Source: Rhodobacteraceae bacterium UBA1957 | GTDB taxonomy: Bacteria > Pseudomonadota > Alphaproteobacteria > Rhodobacterales > Rhodobacteraceae | Length of the DNA stretch: 16,869 nt | Assembly: GCA_002336405.1 (NCBI GenBank) | Contig: DDEJ01000057.1 | Coordinates: forward strand, 50,574 to 67,442 | Direction: 5' to 3' | Shown here: in pieces, positions 7,202-15,358 of the stretch | Numbering within the stretch: position 1 is the first letter of the stretch | Layout of the letters: each line of letters starts with the position of its first letter | Program-made: the position numbers and the translations under genes | Notes under the pieces: generated by a model | What the model was told of the DNA's origin: nothing | Seen by the model: only the letters and a program-made list of their open reading frames with translations | Database searches by the model: none

Positions 7202-8536
7202 CTACCAGTTGTCGCGGAACCATTTTACCGTGCGGGCCATTGATCGCACGGGGTGACGTTCCGACGGCATATCAAAATCCCACCACTCATCTTGCGGGTT
7301 TGCAGCCATCAGACACAGACCGACCGCAGCGGAAAAACCCGGCCCGGTTGTGGCCTGAGGCAACCCATGTACCCGAAGCGGACGCCCAAGACGGACCTGC
7401 TGGCCTAAAATACGGCTAGCAAGCGCGTCAAGGCCCGGAATTTGACTGCCACCGCCAGTCAAGACAATTTGCTGACTGGGCAGATGCTCGAAGCCGGCTG
7501 CGTCCAATCTGGAGCGAACATCTTCAAGGATTTCTTCGATCCGCGGCTTAATAATGCCAATCAATTCAGTACGACTGACACTGCGACTGTCGCGGTCATA
7601 ATCCCCTGTATCACCGCCGATTTCGATCCGCTCGCGGTCATCCATACTGGTGGCGTGGGCCCCGCCATAAAAGGTCTTGATGCGCTCAGCTTTTGTTGCT
7701 GGAATCTGCAAACCCAAGGAAATATCATTGGTGACATGATCGCCGCCCATGCGCACCGTATCAGCATAAATCATATGCTTTTTCAGGAAAATCGACAGGC
7801 TCGTGGCCCCCCCACCCATATCGACGCAGGCCGCCCCAAGTTCTTGTTCATCTTCAACCAAACTGGACAGGCCAGACACATACGCCGAGGAAACCACCCC
7901 CGCCAACTCTAGATCACAGCGCTTTACGCAATGCACCAAATTCTGCACGGCCCCCGCATCCACCGTGATCATATGCATATCTGTCGATAATTTTTGACCG
8001 ACCTGACCACGTGGATCCGACAAACCAGATCTGTTATCCAGCGCAAAGTTGACAGGTTGCGCATGCAACACCTCGCGCGCCTCTCCAAAATCAGGCACGT
8101 CACAAGACGACAGAACCCGCGCGACATCCTCCTCAGAGACCTGACCGCCGCCGATGTCAACCGAGCCTGCCAAACCGTAGGACCGAGGATTGCCCCCCGC
8201 CATCGAAACAATAACATGATAAACGGGGGTATTGGCCATCTTTTGCGCCGACTGCAGCACCGTTCGGATGGCCCGTTCAGTTTCGCGCATGGCATCGATT
8301 TCACCAAAACTTACGCCACGCGACTGGGTTGTTGCCGCACCCAATACCCGAAAGCCCGATTGCCCAGCCAGCGACCCAACTCCGTCAGAGTTGCCTTCCC
8401 AGTCGATGCCGTCAAACCGCAACACGAGGCAGGCAATCTTGGTGCTGCCAACGTCAAGAATTGCAATCACACCTTTTTGCAGGGCCGCTTTACGCATTTG
8501 GCGCATCGCCCGCTGAGACTGGTAGAGGTCCATCAT
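7202..8536 (-). CDS. ftsA: cell division protein FtsA
   Basis: 444 aa. This actin-like ATPase anchors FtsZ to the inner membrane and recruits later divisome proteins. The phosphate-1 segment is LDVGSTKIACLV (27-38), phosphate-2 is VDMGGGATSLSIF (218-230) and the adenosine-binding motif is VLTGGGSQIPG (348-358). The C-terminal amphipathic helix SMARTVKWFRDNW (432-444) is the expected membrane-targeting sequence. I start at the ATG at 8536, 4 nt after the ftsQ stop, with GGAGA 9 nt upstream. An in-frame ATG at 8554 would overlap ftsQ by 14 nt and place the GGAGA inside the gene. The tight spacing to ftsQ suggests translational coupling. Confidence 0.96.
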   Translation of the reverse strand: MMDLYQSQRAMRQMRKAALQKGVIAILDVGSTKIACLVLRFDGIDWEGNSDGVGSLAGQSGFRVLGAATTQSRGVSFGEIDAMRETERAIRTVLQSAQKMANTPVYHVIVSMAGGNPRSYGLAGSVDIGGGQVSEEDVARVLSSCDVPDFGEAREVLHAQPVNFALDNRSGLSDPRGQVGQKLSTDMHMITVDAGAVQNLVHCVKRCDLELAGVVSSAYVSGLSSLVEDEQELGAACVDMGGGATSLSIFLKKHMIYADTVRMGGDHVTNDISLGLQIPATKAERIKTFYGGAHATSMDDRERIEIGGDTGDYDRDSRSVSRTELIGIIKPRIEEILEDVRSRLDAAGFEHLPSQQIVLTGGGSQIPGLDALASRILGQQVRLGRPLRVHGLPQATTGPGFSAAVGLCLMAANPQDEWWDFDMPSERHPVRSMARTVKWFRDNW

Positions 8537-8540
8537 AGTG

Positions 8541-9419
8541 TCATTTCTCCACATATATGGGTTTGATCCGCGACAATTCCCGCTGTGCGTTTTCGCTTAG
8601 GCGCAGCGAGGGCCGGGCCCCAAGGCGCATATCCACCAGCGCTAGATCCCGCGCCAACAAATCGCTGGCCTGATGCAAAACAATAATCCGTTCCACAGCC
8701 TGAACCGGCGCGTCTTGTGGCAGCAGAATGCGCTGATCATTGTCCAAAATCATATCCCAACGCCGCTCTCCGACACGTACCAAGCCTCGCAGCCGTTCCT
8801 TAATCGGCGCGGCCGCGGCAATGATCGCTAATCCCTGTGGCACCGCCGCCGCTGCACCGGGGCCAGCAATCAGAGGTAAATCGCCCCGCGCGGCACGGGT
8901 TTTAAGCAAGCCAACAGGTGCCCCTGTTGCGTCCAGCAATTCCATGCCATGCTTGGTGCGCCATACCACAGCTGGCACCCGCTCAACCACATCTAATTGC
9001 AAAATGCCCCCCTTGCGGTGGTGCACTTTTACCTGCGCGACCGGATCCAGACCGGCGACGGTATCGCGCACTTGGTCAAGATCAAGATCGAGCCAGCTGA
9101 TTGGAAAATCAATTGCAAGAATTTCGCGAATATCTTCCGATACCGACCGGCTTGCCCCCTCTATAGCCATCACGTTCAGCATAAATTCAGGGCGGTTTTT
9201 AATCGTATCGACAATCTCATTTTTCGCGATCACAACCGCTTCTCGCCGTCCAGCATCGGAAAAATAAATCCATGTTGCCAGACAGAGCGCTGCCACCGGC
9301 AACACCAGACGCACCGTCACCCGAAATAGCGGGGTCAACATCAAACGGTTCAGCCGGTAGGCCCAGACCGAGGGTGCCGGATCACTTTTAGGTTTTTGAT
9401 TACCAGTCAACGGGAACAT
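8541..9419 (-). CDS. ftsQ: cell division protein FtsQ
   Basis: 292 aa. This bitopic divisome scaffold links early and late division proteins in the periplasm. A cytoplasmic N-terminus of about 30 residues is followed by one transmembrane helix (about 31-54, LFRVTVRLVLPVAALCLATW). A POTRA domain spans about 80-148 (starting near FMLNVMAIEG and ending near LDVVERVPAVVW), followed by the FtsQ/DivIB beta domain. The ATG at 9417-9419 overlaps the end of ddl by 13 nt, and the stop is 4 nt before ftsA. The order ddl-ftsQ-ftsA is the classical dcw arrangement and supports the call, since FtsQ sequences are poorly conserved. Confidence 0.94.
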   Translation of the reverse strand: MFPLTGNQKPKSDPAPSVWAYRLNRLMLTPLFRVTVRLVLPVAALCLATWIYFSDAGRREAVVIAKNEIVDTIKNRPEFMLNVMAIEGASRSVSEDIREILAIDFPISWLDLDLDQVRDTVAGLDPVAQVKVHHRKGGILQLDVVERVPAVVWRTKHGMELLDATGAPVGLLKTRAARGDLPLIAGPGAAAAVPQGLAIIAAAAPIKERLRGLVRVGERRWDMILDNDQRILLPQDAPVQAVERIIVLHQASDLLARDLALVDMRLGARPSLRLSENAQRELSRIKPIYVEK

Positions 9420-10321
9420 GACGCATCCTCAACGATCCAGCGACACATCTGACCAAAACTGATCCCCACCTGTTGACCTTGTTCTGGCACCAGAGAGGTT
9501 GGGGTCATGCCTGGTTGGGTATTGGTCTCCAACAATATCAACCCCGCCAACCCACGCGTCTCATCCCAGCGAAAATCTGTACGGCTAACACCGCGACATC
9601 CCAAAGCCTGATGCGCGCGCAACGCAAACGCCATGCAGGCGCCAAAAATCTCGTCCGGCAGCACGGCTGGCACGATATGGCGCGACCCGCCAGACACATA
9701 TTTTGCATCATAATCATACCATCCATCTGTAATGATATCAGTCACCGTCAACGCCCGATCTCCCATCACAGTGGTGGTTAATTCCCGCCCTGGCGCATAG
9801 GTCTCGACCATAACCACCTCGGGCATATCAGGCGCCAAATCTGGTGGCGTCTTTGCCCCCTCGTTCACAAGATAAATACCCACAGAAGAACCTTCGTTGT
9901 TGGGCTTAATAACATAAGGAGGCGCCATCACATGGCGGGCTGCAACTTTTGCCTTTGGCAAAAGACAGCTATCCACCACCGGCAGGCCAACAGATCGGAA
10001 CACGTCTTTGCTGCGAGCTTTATCCATCGCGAGGGCCGATGCCATCACGCCCGAATGGCTATAGGGCAGACCCATCCATTCCAGCAACCCCTGCACCGAT
10101 CCGTCTTCACCCCAGCGCCCGTGCAACGCATTAAAAACCACGTCGCACGCCGCTTCATCCAGTCGCACGGACAGGGCGCGATCTGCAATTATCTCAATCA
10201 CTTCAAAGCCTTCGCCCCGCAGCGCCGCAGCGCATTCGCGCCCCGATGACAGCGACACCTCGCGCTCTGCCGAGAAGCCGCCCATCAGTACCGCAACTTT
10301 GGGGTCTGTCCTGCTCGACAT
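9407..10321 (-). CDS. ddl: D-alanine--D-alanine ligase
   Basis: 304 aa (E. coli DdlB 306). This ATP-grasp enzyme makes the D-Ala-D-Ala dipeptide that MurF adds to the peptidoglycan precursor. Motifs are VLMGGFSAEREVSL (11-24), HGRWGEDG (67-74), ATP-grasp loop NNEGSSVG (141-148), KY at 207-208 and the metal-binding LETNTQPGMT (264-273). The Tyr of KY is typical of dipeptide-forming rather than depsipeptide (VanA-type) ligases. I start at the ATG at 10321, where homology begins (MSSRTDPKVAVLMGG). An in-frame TTG at 10378 adds 19 residues that do not look conserved. Only a GAGG about 13 nt upstream is visible as a ribosome binding site. It follows murB after 63 bp and overlaps ftsQ. Confidence 0.95.
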   Translation of the reverse strand: MSSRTDPKVAVLMGGFSAEREVSLSSGRECAAALRGEGFEVIEIIADRALSVRLDEAACDVVFNALHGRWGEDGSVQGLLEWMGLPYSHSGVMASALAMDKARSKDVFRSVGLPVVDSCLLPKAKVAARHVMAPPYVIKPNNEGSSVGIYLVNEGAKTPPDLAPDMPEVVMVETYAPGRELTTTVMGDRALTVTDIITDGWYDYDAKYVSGGSRHIVPAVLPDEIFGACMAFALRAHQALGCRGVSRTDFRWDETRGLAGLILLETNTQPGMTPTSLVPEQGQQVGISFGQMCRWIVEDASCSR

Positions 10322-10384
10322 ACCCAATCTTGCCTCAATCTTCCGGACCTTTGGCCCAATTACTAGCGCCTGATTCAACCGGCG

Positions 10385-11311
10385 TTATTGTGGGACCGGT
10401 TCACCGATCCTCATGATTTCCCATTCTAACGTTATTGCTGCCTTTTGAAAGACTTTTTTTCGAACATATTCGCCGAGACCCTCAAGGTCAGCGGCCGTCG
10501 CGCCGCCTGTATTGATCAGAAAATTTGGGTGCTTAAGGCTCATCTGCGCCCCGCCTTGGGTGGCTCCGCGCAAACCCGCCTCGTCGATGACCCGCCAGGC
10601 TTTCAAGTCATGAATGTCATCGGTGCGCCCCGTACTGGAAAACCCCGCTGGATTGCGAAATGTGCTCCCCGCGCTGCGATCTTTTGTGGGCTGGCTGGCA
10701 TCACGCGTGGCAATCTGCGCCGCCATCCGCTCGGCCAATGCTGCAGGATCGCCCGCCACCCCCTGAAACTTGGCCTCAATCAGCACCATGCCGGGGGGGA
10801 AATCGGTCTGGCGGTAGCGAAAGTTCAGATCGCCAGCAGTGAGTTCCACCACTTCGCCCTGTCGGGTGATCGCGCGCGCCGACACAAACACATCGGCCAC
10901 GTAAGAGCCGTAGCATCCAGCGTTCATCCGCACAGCCCCGCCGACCGCACCGGGAATAGTGCGCAAAAAGCCAAGATCGACCCCAGCCTCAGCAGCCCGG
11001 CGCGCCACATGGGCGTCTAAAGCGGCCGCCCCGGCGGTAACCGTTGTGCCGTCAATCTGAATATGATTAAACCCCCGCCCCAGGCGGATCACCACGCCGC
11101 GCATACCGCCGTCACGCACGATTAAATTGCTGCCCACTCCGATGGGAAACACCGGCGTATCACAGGGCAAATCGCGCAGAAACACCGCTAAATCTTCTGG
11201 ATCAGCGGGTTGAAACAAGTACTCAGCCGGCCCGCCAACCCGCAACCACGTCATCCCCGACAGGGGCCGGTCTTTGACGAGGCTGCCGCGTGGGATAGGA
11301 ATATCAGTCAT
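10385..11311 (-). CDS. murB: UDP-N-acetylenolpyruvoylglucosamine reductase MurB
   Basis: 308 aa. This FAD enzyme reduces UDP-GlcNAc-enolpyruvate to UDP-MurNAc with NADPH. Motifs are [12 protein letters not shown] (58-69), [17 protein letters not shown] (119-135), FRYRQTDF (164-171, conserved Arg), SAGSTFRNP (213-221, with the catalytic Ser at 216) and a C-terminal LEWEI supplying the conserved Glu. It lacks the extra loop of E. coli-type MurB, consistent with a type II enzyme. I start at the ATG at 11311 ([11 protein letters not shown]). An upstream in-frame ATG at 11347 adds 12 basic residues, and neither start has a strong ribosome binding site. A 231-bp gap separates it from murC and holds a candidate promoter at 11453-11482. 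Confidence 0.95.
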   Translation of the reverse strand: MTDIPIPRGSLVKDRPLSGMTWLRVGGPAEYLFQPADPEDLAVFLRDLPCDTPVFPIGVGSNLIVRDGGMRGVVIRLGRGFNHIQIDGTTVTAGAAALDAHVARRAAEAGVDLGFLRTIPGAVGGAVRMNAGCYGSYVADVFVSARAITRQGEVVELTAGDLNFRYRQTDFPPGMVLIEAKFQGVAGDPAALAERMAAQIATRDASQPTKDRSAGSTFRNPAGFSSTGRTDDIHDLKAWRVIDEAGLRGATQGGAQMSLKHPNFLINTGGATAADLEGLGEYVRKKVFQKAAITLEWEIMRIGEPVPQ

Positions 11312-11347
11312 AGGTGCCCGCTTTTGCTTGCGAAAGCAGTGCAGCAT

Positions 11348-11515
11348 TTAAAGGATAAAAAGCAAGGAGATTTTGTCTCTGAGCTGGAACTTAAAGCGCA
11401 ATAGAAAAACTGCAACTAACCTTTGCAGGTTGAACCACCGAGCCATAAAGGCCTGATACCGCTGGTCATGCTCGGCGGTCAAGCACAAACGGGCAGACCT
11501 TAAACCCAGGTTCAC
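11348..11515 (-). CDS. doubtful 55-aa ORF in the murC-murB gap
   Basis: GTG at 11513-11515 to TAA at 11348-11350, in the same frame as murC and directly abutting the alternative murB ATG at 11347. The predicted peptide includes LTAEHDQRYQAFMARWFNLQ and a hydrophobic C-terminus. A weak GGA lies 4 nt before the GTG. Codon use is mixed (two AGG, two TTA), unlike the neighbours. I do not recognise a family. It may be a degenerate remnant or chance. Confidence 0.18.
   Translation of the reverse strand: MNLGLRSARLCLTAEHDQRYQAFMARWFNLQRLVAVFLLRFKFQLRDKISLLFIL
11418..11431. other. small palindrome in the murC-murB gap
   Basis: AACCT (11418-11422), loop TTGC, AGGTT (11427-11431): a perfect 5-bp stem with a tetraloop. 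There is no flanking U-tract. Function is unknown; it may be chance. Confidence 0.25.
11453..11482 (-). promoter_or_regulatory. candidate promoter upstream of murB
   Basis: On the minus strand, TTGACC (-35, complement of 11477-11482), an 18-bp spacer and TATCAG (-10, complement of 11453-11458, four of six consensus bases). It would give a leader of about 135 nt before the murB ATG. It could give an internal start for murB-ddl-ftsQ-ftsA. Motif match only. Confidence 0.3.
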
Positions 11516-11542
11516 TTTTCCAAATGAGGCAACCTTTAAGGA

Positions 11543-12943
11543 TCACCCAAGTCGCAACCGTGCGGGCAGCGCGTTGGCCCAAGCGCTGATTGTACCCGCC
11601 CCAAGACAGACCACCATGTCACCCGGTCTGGCGTGATCGCGCACCAGTTGCGTCAGATCATCTTGTCGGAGCAGCGCGCTGGCGTGGGGGTGACCGTGGC
11701 GGATCAGGCCCGCCACCAGATCATCGCGCGACGCACCTTCAATCGGGTCTTCGCCGGCGGAAAATACCTCAGATATTGCCACCACGTCGGCTTCGTGAAA
11801 ACAGCTGCTGAACTCTTCAAACAGATCGTGCAACCGGCTATAGCGGTGTGGCTGGTGCACGGCGATAACCTGCCCATCACAGGCTTGCCGCGCCGCTTTC
11901 AGTACTGCGGCGATCTCAACCGGATGATGGCCATAATCATCGATAATGGTGACACCTTCGACCTCGCCTACGATGGTAAAGCGGCGGTTGACGCCTTTGA
12001 ATGCGGCTAGTGCTTCGCGGATCTGGTCAAAATTCATCCCCAGATGACGCGCCACCGCTATCGCCGCGAGCGCGTTTGACACGTTGTGTTCACCGGGCAT
12101 CGGCAGGCTGCATCCTGTCAAGGTCACATCTTCGGCCTGAAATTGTACAGCGAAATGTGCCACGCCAGCTTGGGTTGTCAGGTTGAGCGCCCGCACATCG
12201 GCTTGCGCGTTAAAACCGTATGTGACAATGCGGCGGTCAGTGATCTTGCTGACCAACGCCTGCACCTCGGGATGATCGGTGCAGCACACTGCCAAGCCAT
12301 AAAACGGGATGTTCGACACAAAATCGGCAAAGCCCTGTCGCAGGGTGTCAAAATCGCCCCAATGTTCCATATGCTCGGGATCAATATTGGTGACAATGGC
12401 AATCGTGGCGGGCAGCCGGTTGAAGGTACCGTCGCTTTCATCAGCCTCGACCACCATCCATTCGCCCTGCCCCATACGAGCGTTTGAACCATAGGCGTGG
12501 ATAATGCCGCCATTGATCACTGTGGGGTCAAACTGGCCGGCATCCAGCAGCGTGGCCACCATCGTGGTGGTGGTGGTTTTGCCATGGGTGCCGGCAACTG
12601 CGATATTGGATTTCAGCCGCATCAGTTCGGCCAGCATTTCAGCGCGGCGCACCACAGGCAAACCGCGCAGGCGGGCGCTGTCCAACTCAGCATTGCCCGG
12701 CTTGATCGCCGAAGAAATCACTACGACTTCGGCTTGATCAAGGTTTTCAGACTTTTGGCCTTCGAAAATAACTGCACCCAACGCTTGAAGACGGTCGGTA
12801 ATTTTAGACGCTTTCAGGTCAGAGCCCTGCACCCTATAGCCGTGGTTCAGCAACACTTCGGCAATACCTGACATGCCGATGCCACCGATGCCGACAAAAT
12901 GGATTGCACCGACATCCCCAGGCAATTTGGTGGCCGCGCTCAT
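11543..12943 (-). CDS. murC: UDP-N-acetylmuramate--L-alanine ligase MurC
   Basis: 466 aa. This cytoplasmic ATP-dependent ligase adds L-Ala, the first amino acid, to UDP-MurNAc. The N-terminal Rossmann-like domain has [12 protein letters not shown] (15-26). The central ATPase domain has the P-loop GTHGKTTTT (118-126), EADESDGTF (166-174) and [11 protein letters not shown] (186-196). GEHNVSN is at 284-290, and the C-terminal ligase domain carries NRRF (319-322) and DDYGHHP (335-341). The ATG at 12941-12943 overlaps the murG TGA as ATGA, with GAGGAG 7 nt upstream, so translation is probably coupled to murG. It is followed by the 231-bp gap before murB. Confidence 0.98.
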   Translation of the reverse strand: MSAATKLPGDVGAIHFVGIGGIGMSGIAEVLLNHGYRVQGSDLKASKITDRLQALGAVIFEGQKSENLDQAEVVVISSAIKPGNAELDSARLRGLPVVRRAEMLAELMRLKSNIAVAGTHGKTTTTTMVATLLDAGQFDPTVINGGIIHAYGSNARMGQGEWMVVEADESDGTFNRLPATIAIVTNIDPEHMEHWGDFDTLRQGFADFVSNIPFYGLAVCCTDHPEVQALVSKITDRRIVTYGFNAQADVRALNLTTQAGVAHFAVQFQAEDVTLTGCSLPMPGEHNVSNALAAIAVARHLGMNFDQIREALAAFKGVNRRFTIVGEVEGVTIIDDYGHHPVEIAAVLKAARQACDGQVIAVHQPHRYSRLHDLFEEFSSCFHEADVVAISEVFSAGEDPIEGASRDDLVAGLIRHGHPHASALLRQDDLTQLVRDHARPGDMVVCLGAGTISAWANALPARLRLG

Positions 12944-14058
12944 GCCGGGTCTCCTCGTGTAATTTGTTCCAATGCAAGATCTTCGACCAATGCAGCAAGC
13001 CGCTCGGTGGCATCCGGCACCGCACAGCGCAAGGCCGCGTTTGCCATTGGGGTTGCTTTGTCCGGGGCGTCCATAAACGCCGCAATCTGCGCGCTGAGTG
13101 TCGCGACGGTTAAGCCCGGTTCGGACATCAAAATTGCAGCATCGGCCTTGACCAACGCCTGTGCGTTGGCGGTTTGCTCATCGCGAATAGCACTGGCAAG
13201 CGGGATAAGGATAGATGGCCTGCCAATCACCGATATATCGGCAACCGATGAGGCCCCGGCACGGCTGATCACCAGCTGCGCCTCGCTCATACGACGTGGG
13301 ATATCATCAAAAAATGTCTCTACTTCGGCAACAATCCCGTGATCGGCATAAAAATCCGCCACCCGTTCGATGTCTTCACGGCGCGCCTGATGGCTGACCC
13401 GAAGGTGCTTGAGATGCGCAATCGGCAGATCGACAAGCGCTGGCGGCACCAAATCGGAAAGAATGCGCGCGCCCTGTGATCCGCCCATCACCAGAACTGA
13501 CATGGGGTAATCACCCGGCGCAATATAACCCGCCCCCGCGCGATCAAGTATTTTAGCCCGCACCGGATTGCCGGTATGCACCCCCGTGACACCTGCGGGC
13601 ATTGCTGTGGGCCAACTGCCGCAGGCCAGCTGGTTAACATGTTTGGCAAACAGCTGGTTAACCCGCCCCAAAACGCCATTTTGTTCATGGATCATCCGCG
13701 GCCTCCGCAGCAGCCATGCCGCCGCCAACGCGGGAATACTGGGGTACCCGCCAAACCCGACGACCACGTCCGGTGGATCACGCCGCATCGCAAATAAACT
13801 GCTCACCACACCAATCCCCAATACGAACGGCACAATTAATTTTGCCCAAAAATCTCCCCGGGCAAAAGTTGACGCAGAAATCTGTTCAATCTCAACCTCG
13901 GACGGAAACCCCTCAGTGTAGCGCGCGCCGCGCCTGTCGGTCGATAGTTTCACCCGCCAGCCTTTGGCAAGCATCGCTTCGGCCAGCGCTTGGGCCGGAT
14001 ACATATGCCCACCAGTACCGCCCGCGGCCAACAATAACAGACGTGATTTGGTGCTCAT
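12940..14058 (-). CDS. murG: lipid II-forming GlcNAc transferase MurG
   Basis: 372 aa. This GT28 glycosyltransferase on the inner face of the membrane transfers GlcNAc from UDP-GlcNAc to lipid I, making lipid II. The N-domain G-loop is GGTGGH (13-18) and a second glycine loop is GFGGYPSIP (101-109). HEQN (124-127) and GNPVR (163-167) follow. The C-domain has GGSQGA (192-197) and [10 protein letters not shown] (265-274), where Asp replaces the Glu common in E. coli-type MurG. The Q-rich acceptor loop reads DEQTANAQ (293-300). A hydrophobic patch near 75-90 fits membrane association. It is coupled to both neighbours: its ATG overlaps the ftsW TGA and its TGA overlaps the murC ATG, both as ATGA. 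Confidence 0.97.
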   Translation of the reverse strand: MSTKSRLLLLAAGGTGGHMYPAQALAEAMLAKGWRVKLSTDRRGARYTEGFPSEVEIEQISASTFARGDFWAKLIVPFVLGIGVVSSLFAMRRDPPDVVVGFGGYPSIPALAAAWLLRRPRMIHEQNGVLGRVNQLFAKHVNQLACGSWPTAMPAGVTGVHTGNPVRAKILDRAGAGYIAPGDYPMSVLVMGGSQGARILSDLVPPALVDLPIAHLKHLRVSHQARREDIERVADFYADHGIVAEVETFFDDIPRRMSEAQLVISRAGASSVADISVIGRPSILIPLASAIRDEQTANAQALVKADAAILMSEPGLTVATLSAQIAAFMDAPDKATPMANAALRCAVPDATERLAALVEDLALEQITRGDPA

Positions 14059-15221
14059 CGCACGCGGGCTCGCAGCAGATCTCCAATTTCGCCCTGCGCC
14101 CGCGTGCGCGTAAACGCTAGAAGCATACCGACTGCAATGCCGCCGGCAATCAGCGAAGAGCCTCCATAACTGACAAAGGGCAGCGTCATCCCTTTAGCTG
14201 GCAAAAGTCGCACCGCAACTCCCAAATTGATAAAAGCCTGAATGCCAAAAATACACGCCAGCCCCGTGCCTGCAAGCCGAATAAACGGATCGCGCTCGCG
14301 CATGAGGCGCAACAGGGTTCGCACCACAATGCTCATGTAGAGCGCGATGATAATCAGCACCATAACCAGTCCAAATTCTTCTGCAGCCACGGCAATGATA
14401 AAATCTGTATGCGCATCCGGCAGTGACCATTTTACTTGCCCCTCGCCCACACCAACCCCCAAAATCCCTCCCTCACGGATCGCGTTGGTTGCATAGCCCA
14501 ATTGCGACGTTGGATCGAAGTCAGGATAGAGAAACCCGTCAATCCGGCGGGCAAAATGCTCGGAGTGCCCATAGGCGACAACGCCGATGGCCACCGCCAG
14601 CCCAGCCAGCGCCAAAAGCAGCGCCATCGGGGCACCCGCCACAAAATACATCACCGCCCAGCCAAAAAACACGATACAAGCCTGTCCAAAATCAGGCTGA
14701 AATATCAACATGCCACAGCACACCATCATCAACACCAAAGACCAAAACCGCCCGGGCGGGCCATTGATCTCTTGCGAGGCCGCAAGCATCCAAGCAGACA
14801 CCACAACAAAGCCCGGTTTAAGAAATTCTGACGGCTGTATTGAGGCGAACCCCAGCGAATACCACCGCACCGCACCCTTGCCGAAATCGGTGCCAAACTG
14901 AGGCAGTAAGGCGATTGACACAAACGCCACCAAAAAGCCGATCACCGAAAGGCGCCGCACCAGTTTTGGCGTCATCATCGAAGTCACCACCATCGCCAGC
15001 AACGCCAGCCCCCCAAACACCGCCTGGCGTTTGACATAATGGAAGGCCTCAAAGCCATTTTTGGCCGCCAGAGGCGGCGACGCGGCCAGACCCAAAAGGA
15101 TACCGATGGAAAATAAAATCAGGATACAAAACAAAGATCCGCGGTCGATTGTACGCCACCATTTGGGTAATATCGCTTCGCCGACCCGCATGGGCGCGGA
15201 TCCATAAACCATCTCTGTCAT
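14055..15221 (-). CDS. ftsW: septal peptidoglycan glycosyltransferase FtsW (SEDS family)
   Basis: 388 aa. This polytopic inner-membrane polymerase makes septal glycan strands from lipid II, working with FtsI. About ten hydrophobic segments are visible, starting near 30-48. SEDS motifs are [22 protein letters not shown] (114-135, interrupted listing: GAVRW then QPSEFLK), QPDFGQ (175-180), [16 protein letters not shown] (269-284, with the Asp that is essential in SEDS enzymes) and [18 protein letters not shown] (340-357). The start MTEMVYG at 15221 looks like roseobacter FtsW, although only a weak GGCGG lies upstream. It is the first minus-strand gene of the block in this window. The mraY and murD genes that usually precede it are not adjacent here. 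Confidence 0.97.
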   Translation of the reverse strand: MTEMVYGSAPMRVGEAILPKWWRTIDRGSLFCILILFSIGILLGLAASPPLAAKNGFEAFHYVKRQAVFGGLALLAMVVTSMMTPKLVRRLSVIGFLVAFVSIALLPQFGTDFGKGAVRWYSLGFASIQPSEFLKPGFVVVSAWMLAASQEINGPPGRFWSLVLMMVCCGMLIFQPDFGQACIVFFGWAVMYFVAGAPMALLLALAGLAVAIGVVAYGHSEHFARRIDGFLYPDFDPTSQLGYATNAIREGGILGVGVGEGQVKWSLPDAHTDFIIAVAAEEFGLVMVLIIIALYMSIVVRTLLRLMRERDPFIRLAGTGLACIFGIQAFINLGVAVRLLPAKGMTLPFVSYGGSSLIAGGIAVGMLLAFTRTRAQGEIGDLLRARVR

Positions 15222-15283
15222 TTAAACCGCCAACTGCTGTCTCAACAAAATGTGTCCCTTTGCAGGATCTATGGGCAGTCTTA

Positions 15284-15312
15284 CATAAACCGCCCCCTCA
15301 AAGCCAGTGCAA
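15284..15312 (-). promoter_or_regulatory. candidate ftsW promoter
   Basis: On the minus strand, TTGCAC (-35, complement of 15307-15312), a 17-bp spacer and TTTATG (-10, complement of 15284-15289, a weak match). A start near 15277 would give a leader of about 55 nt. The -35 coincides with the first AGTGCA half-site (15306-15311). Confidence 0.3.
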
Positions 15313-15358
15313 ATGCTTTTAACTTGCACTCTATTTCAGATCAGTGCAGCCCTGCACT
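15306..15358. repeat. four AGTGCA/TGCACT half-sites in the divergent gap
   Basis: AGTGCAA (15306-15312) pairs with TTGCACT (15324-15330) across an 11-bp spacer. AGTGCAG (15343-15349) pairs with CTGCACT (15352-15358) across a 2-bp spacer. The core hexamer thus occurs four times in alternating orientation within 53 bp. The centres of the two palindromes are about 32-33 bp apart, roughly three helical turns. This layout is typical of an operator for a dimeric regulator, but I cannot name the regulator. Confidence 0.6.

Noticed and set aside
7994-8566. 190-codon plus-strand open frame
   Set aside because: Antisense to ftsA and crossing its ribosome binding site; a shadow of a well-supported gene.
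10445-11020. 191-codon plus-strand open frame
   Set aside because: Antisense to murB, no domain seen.
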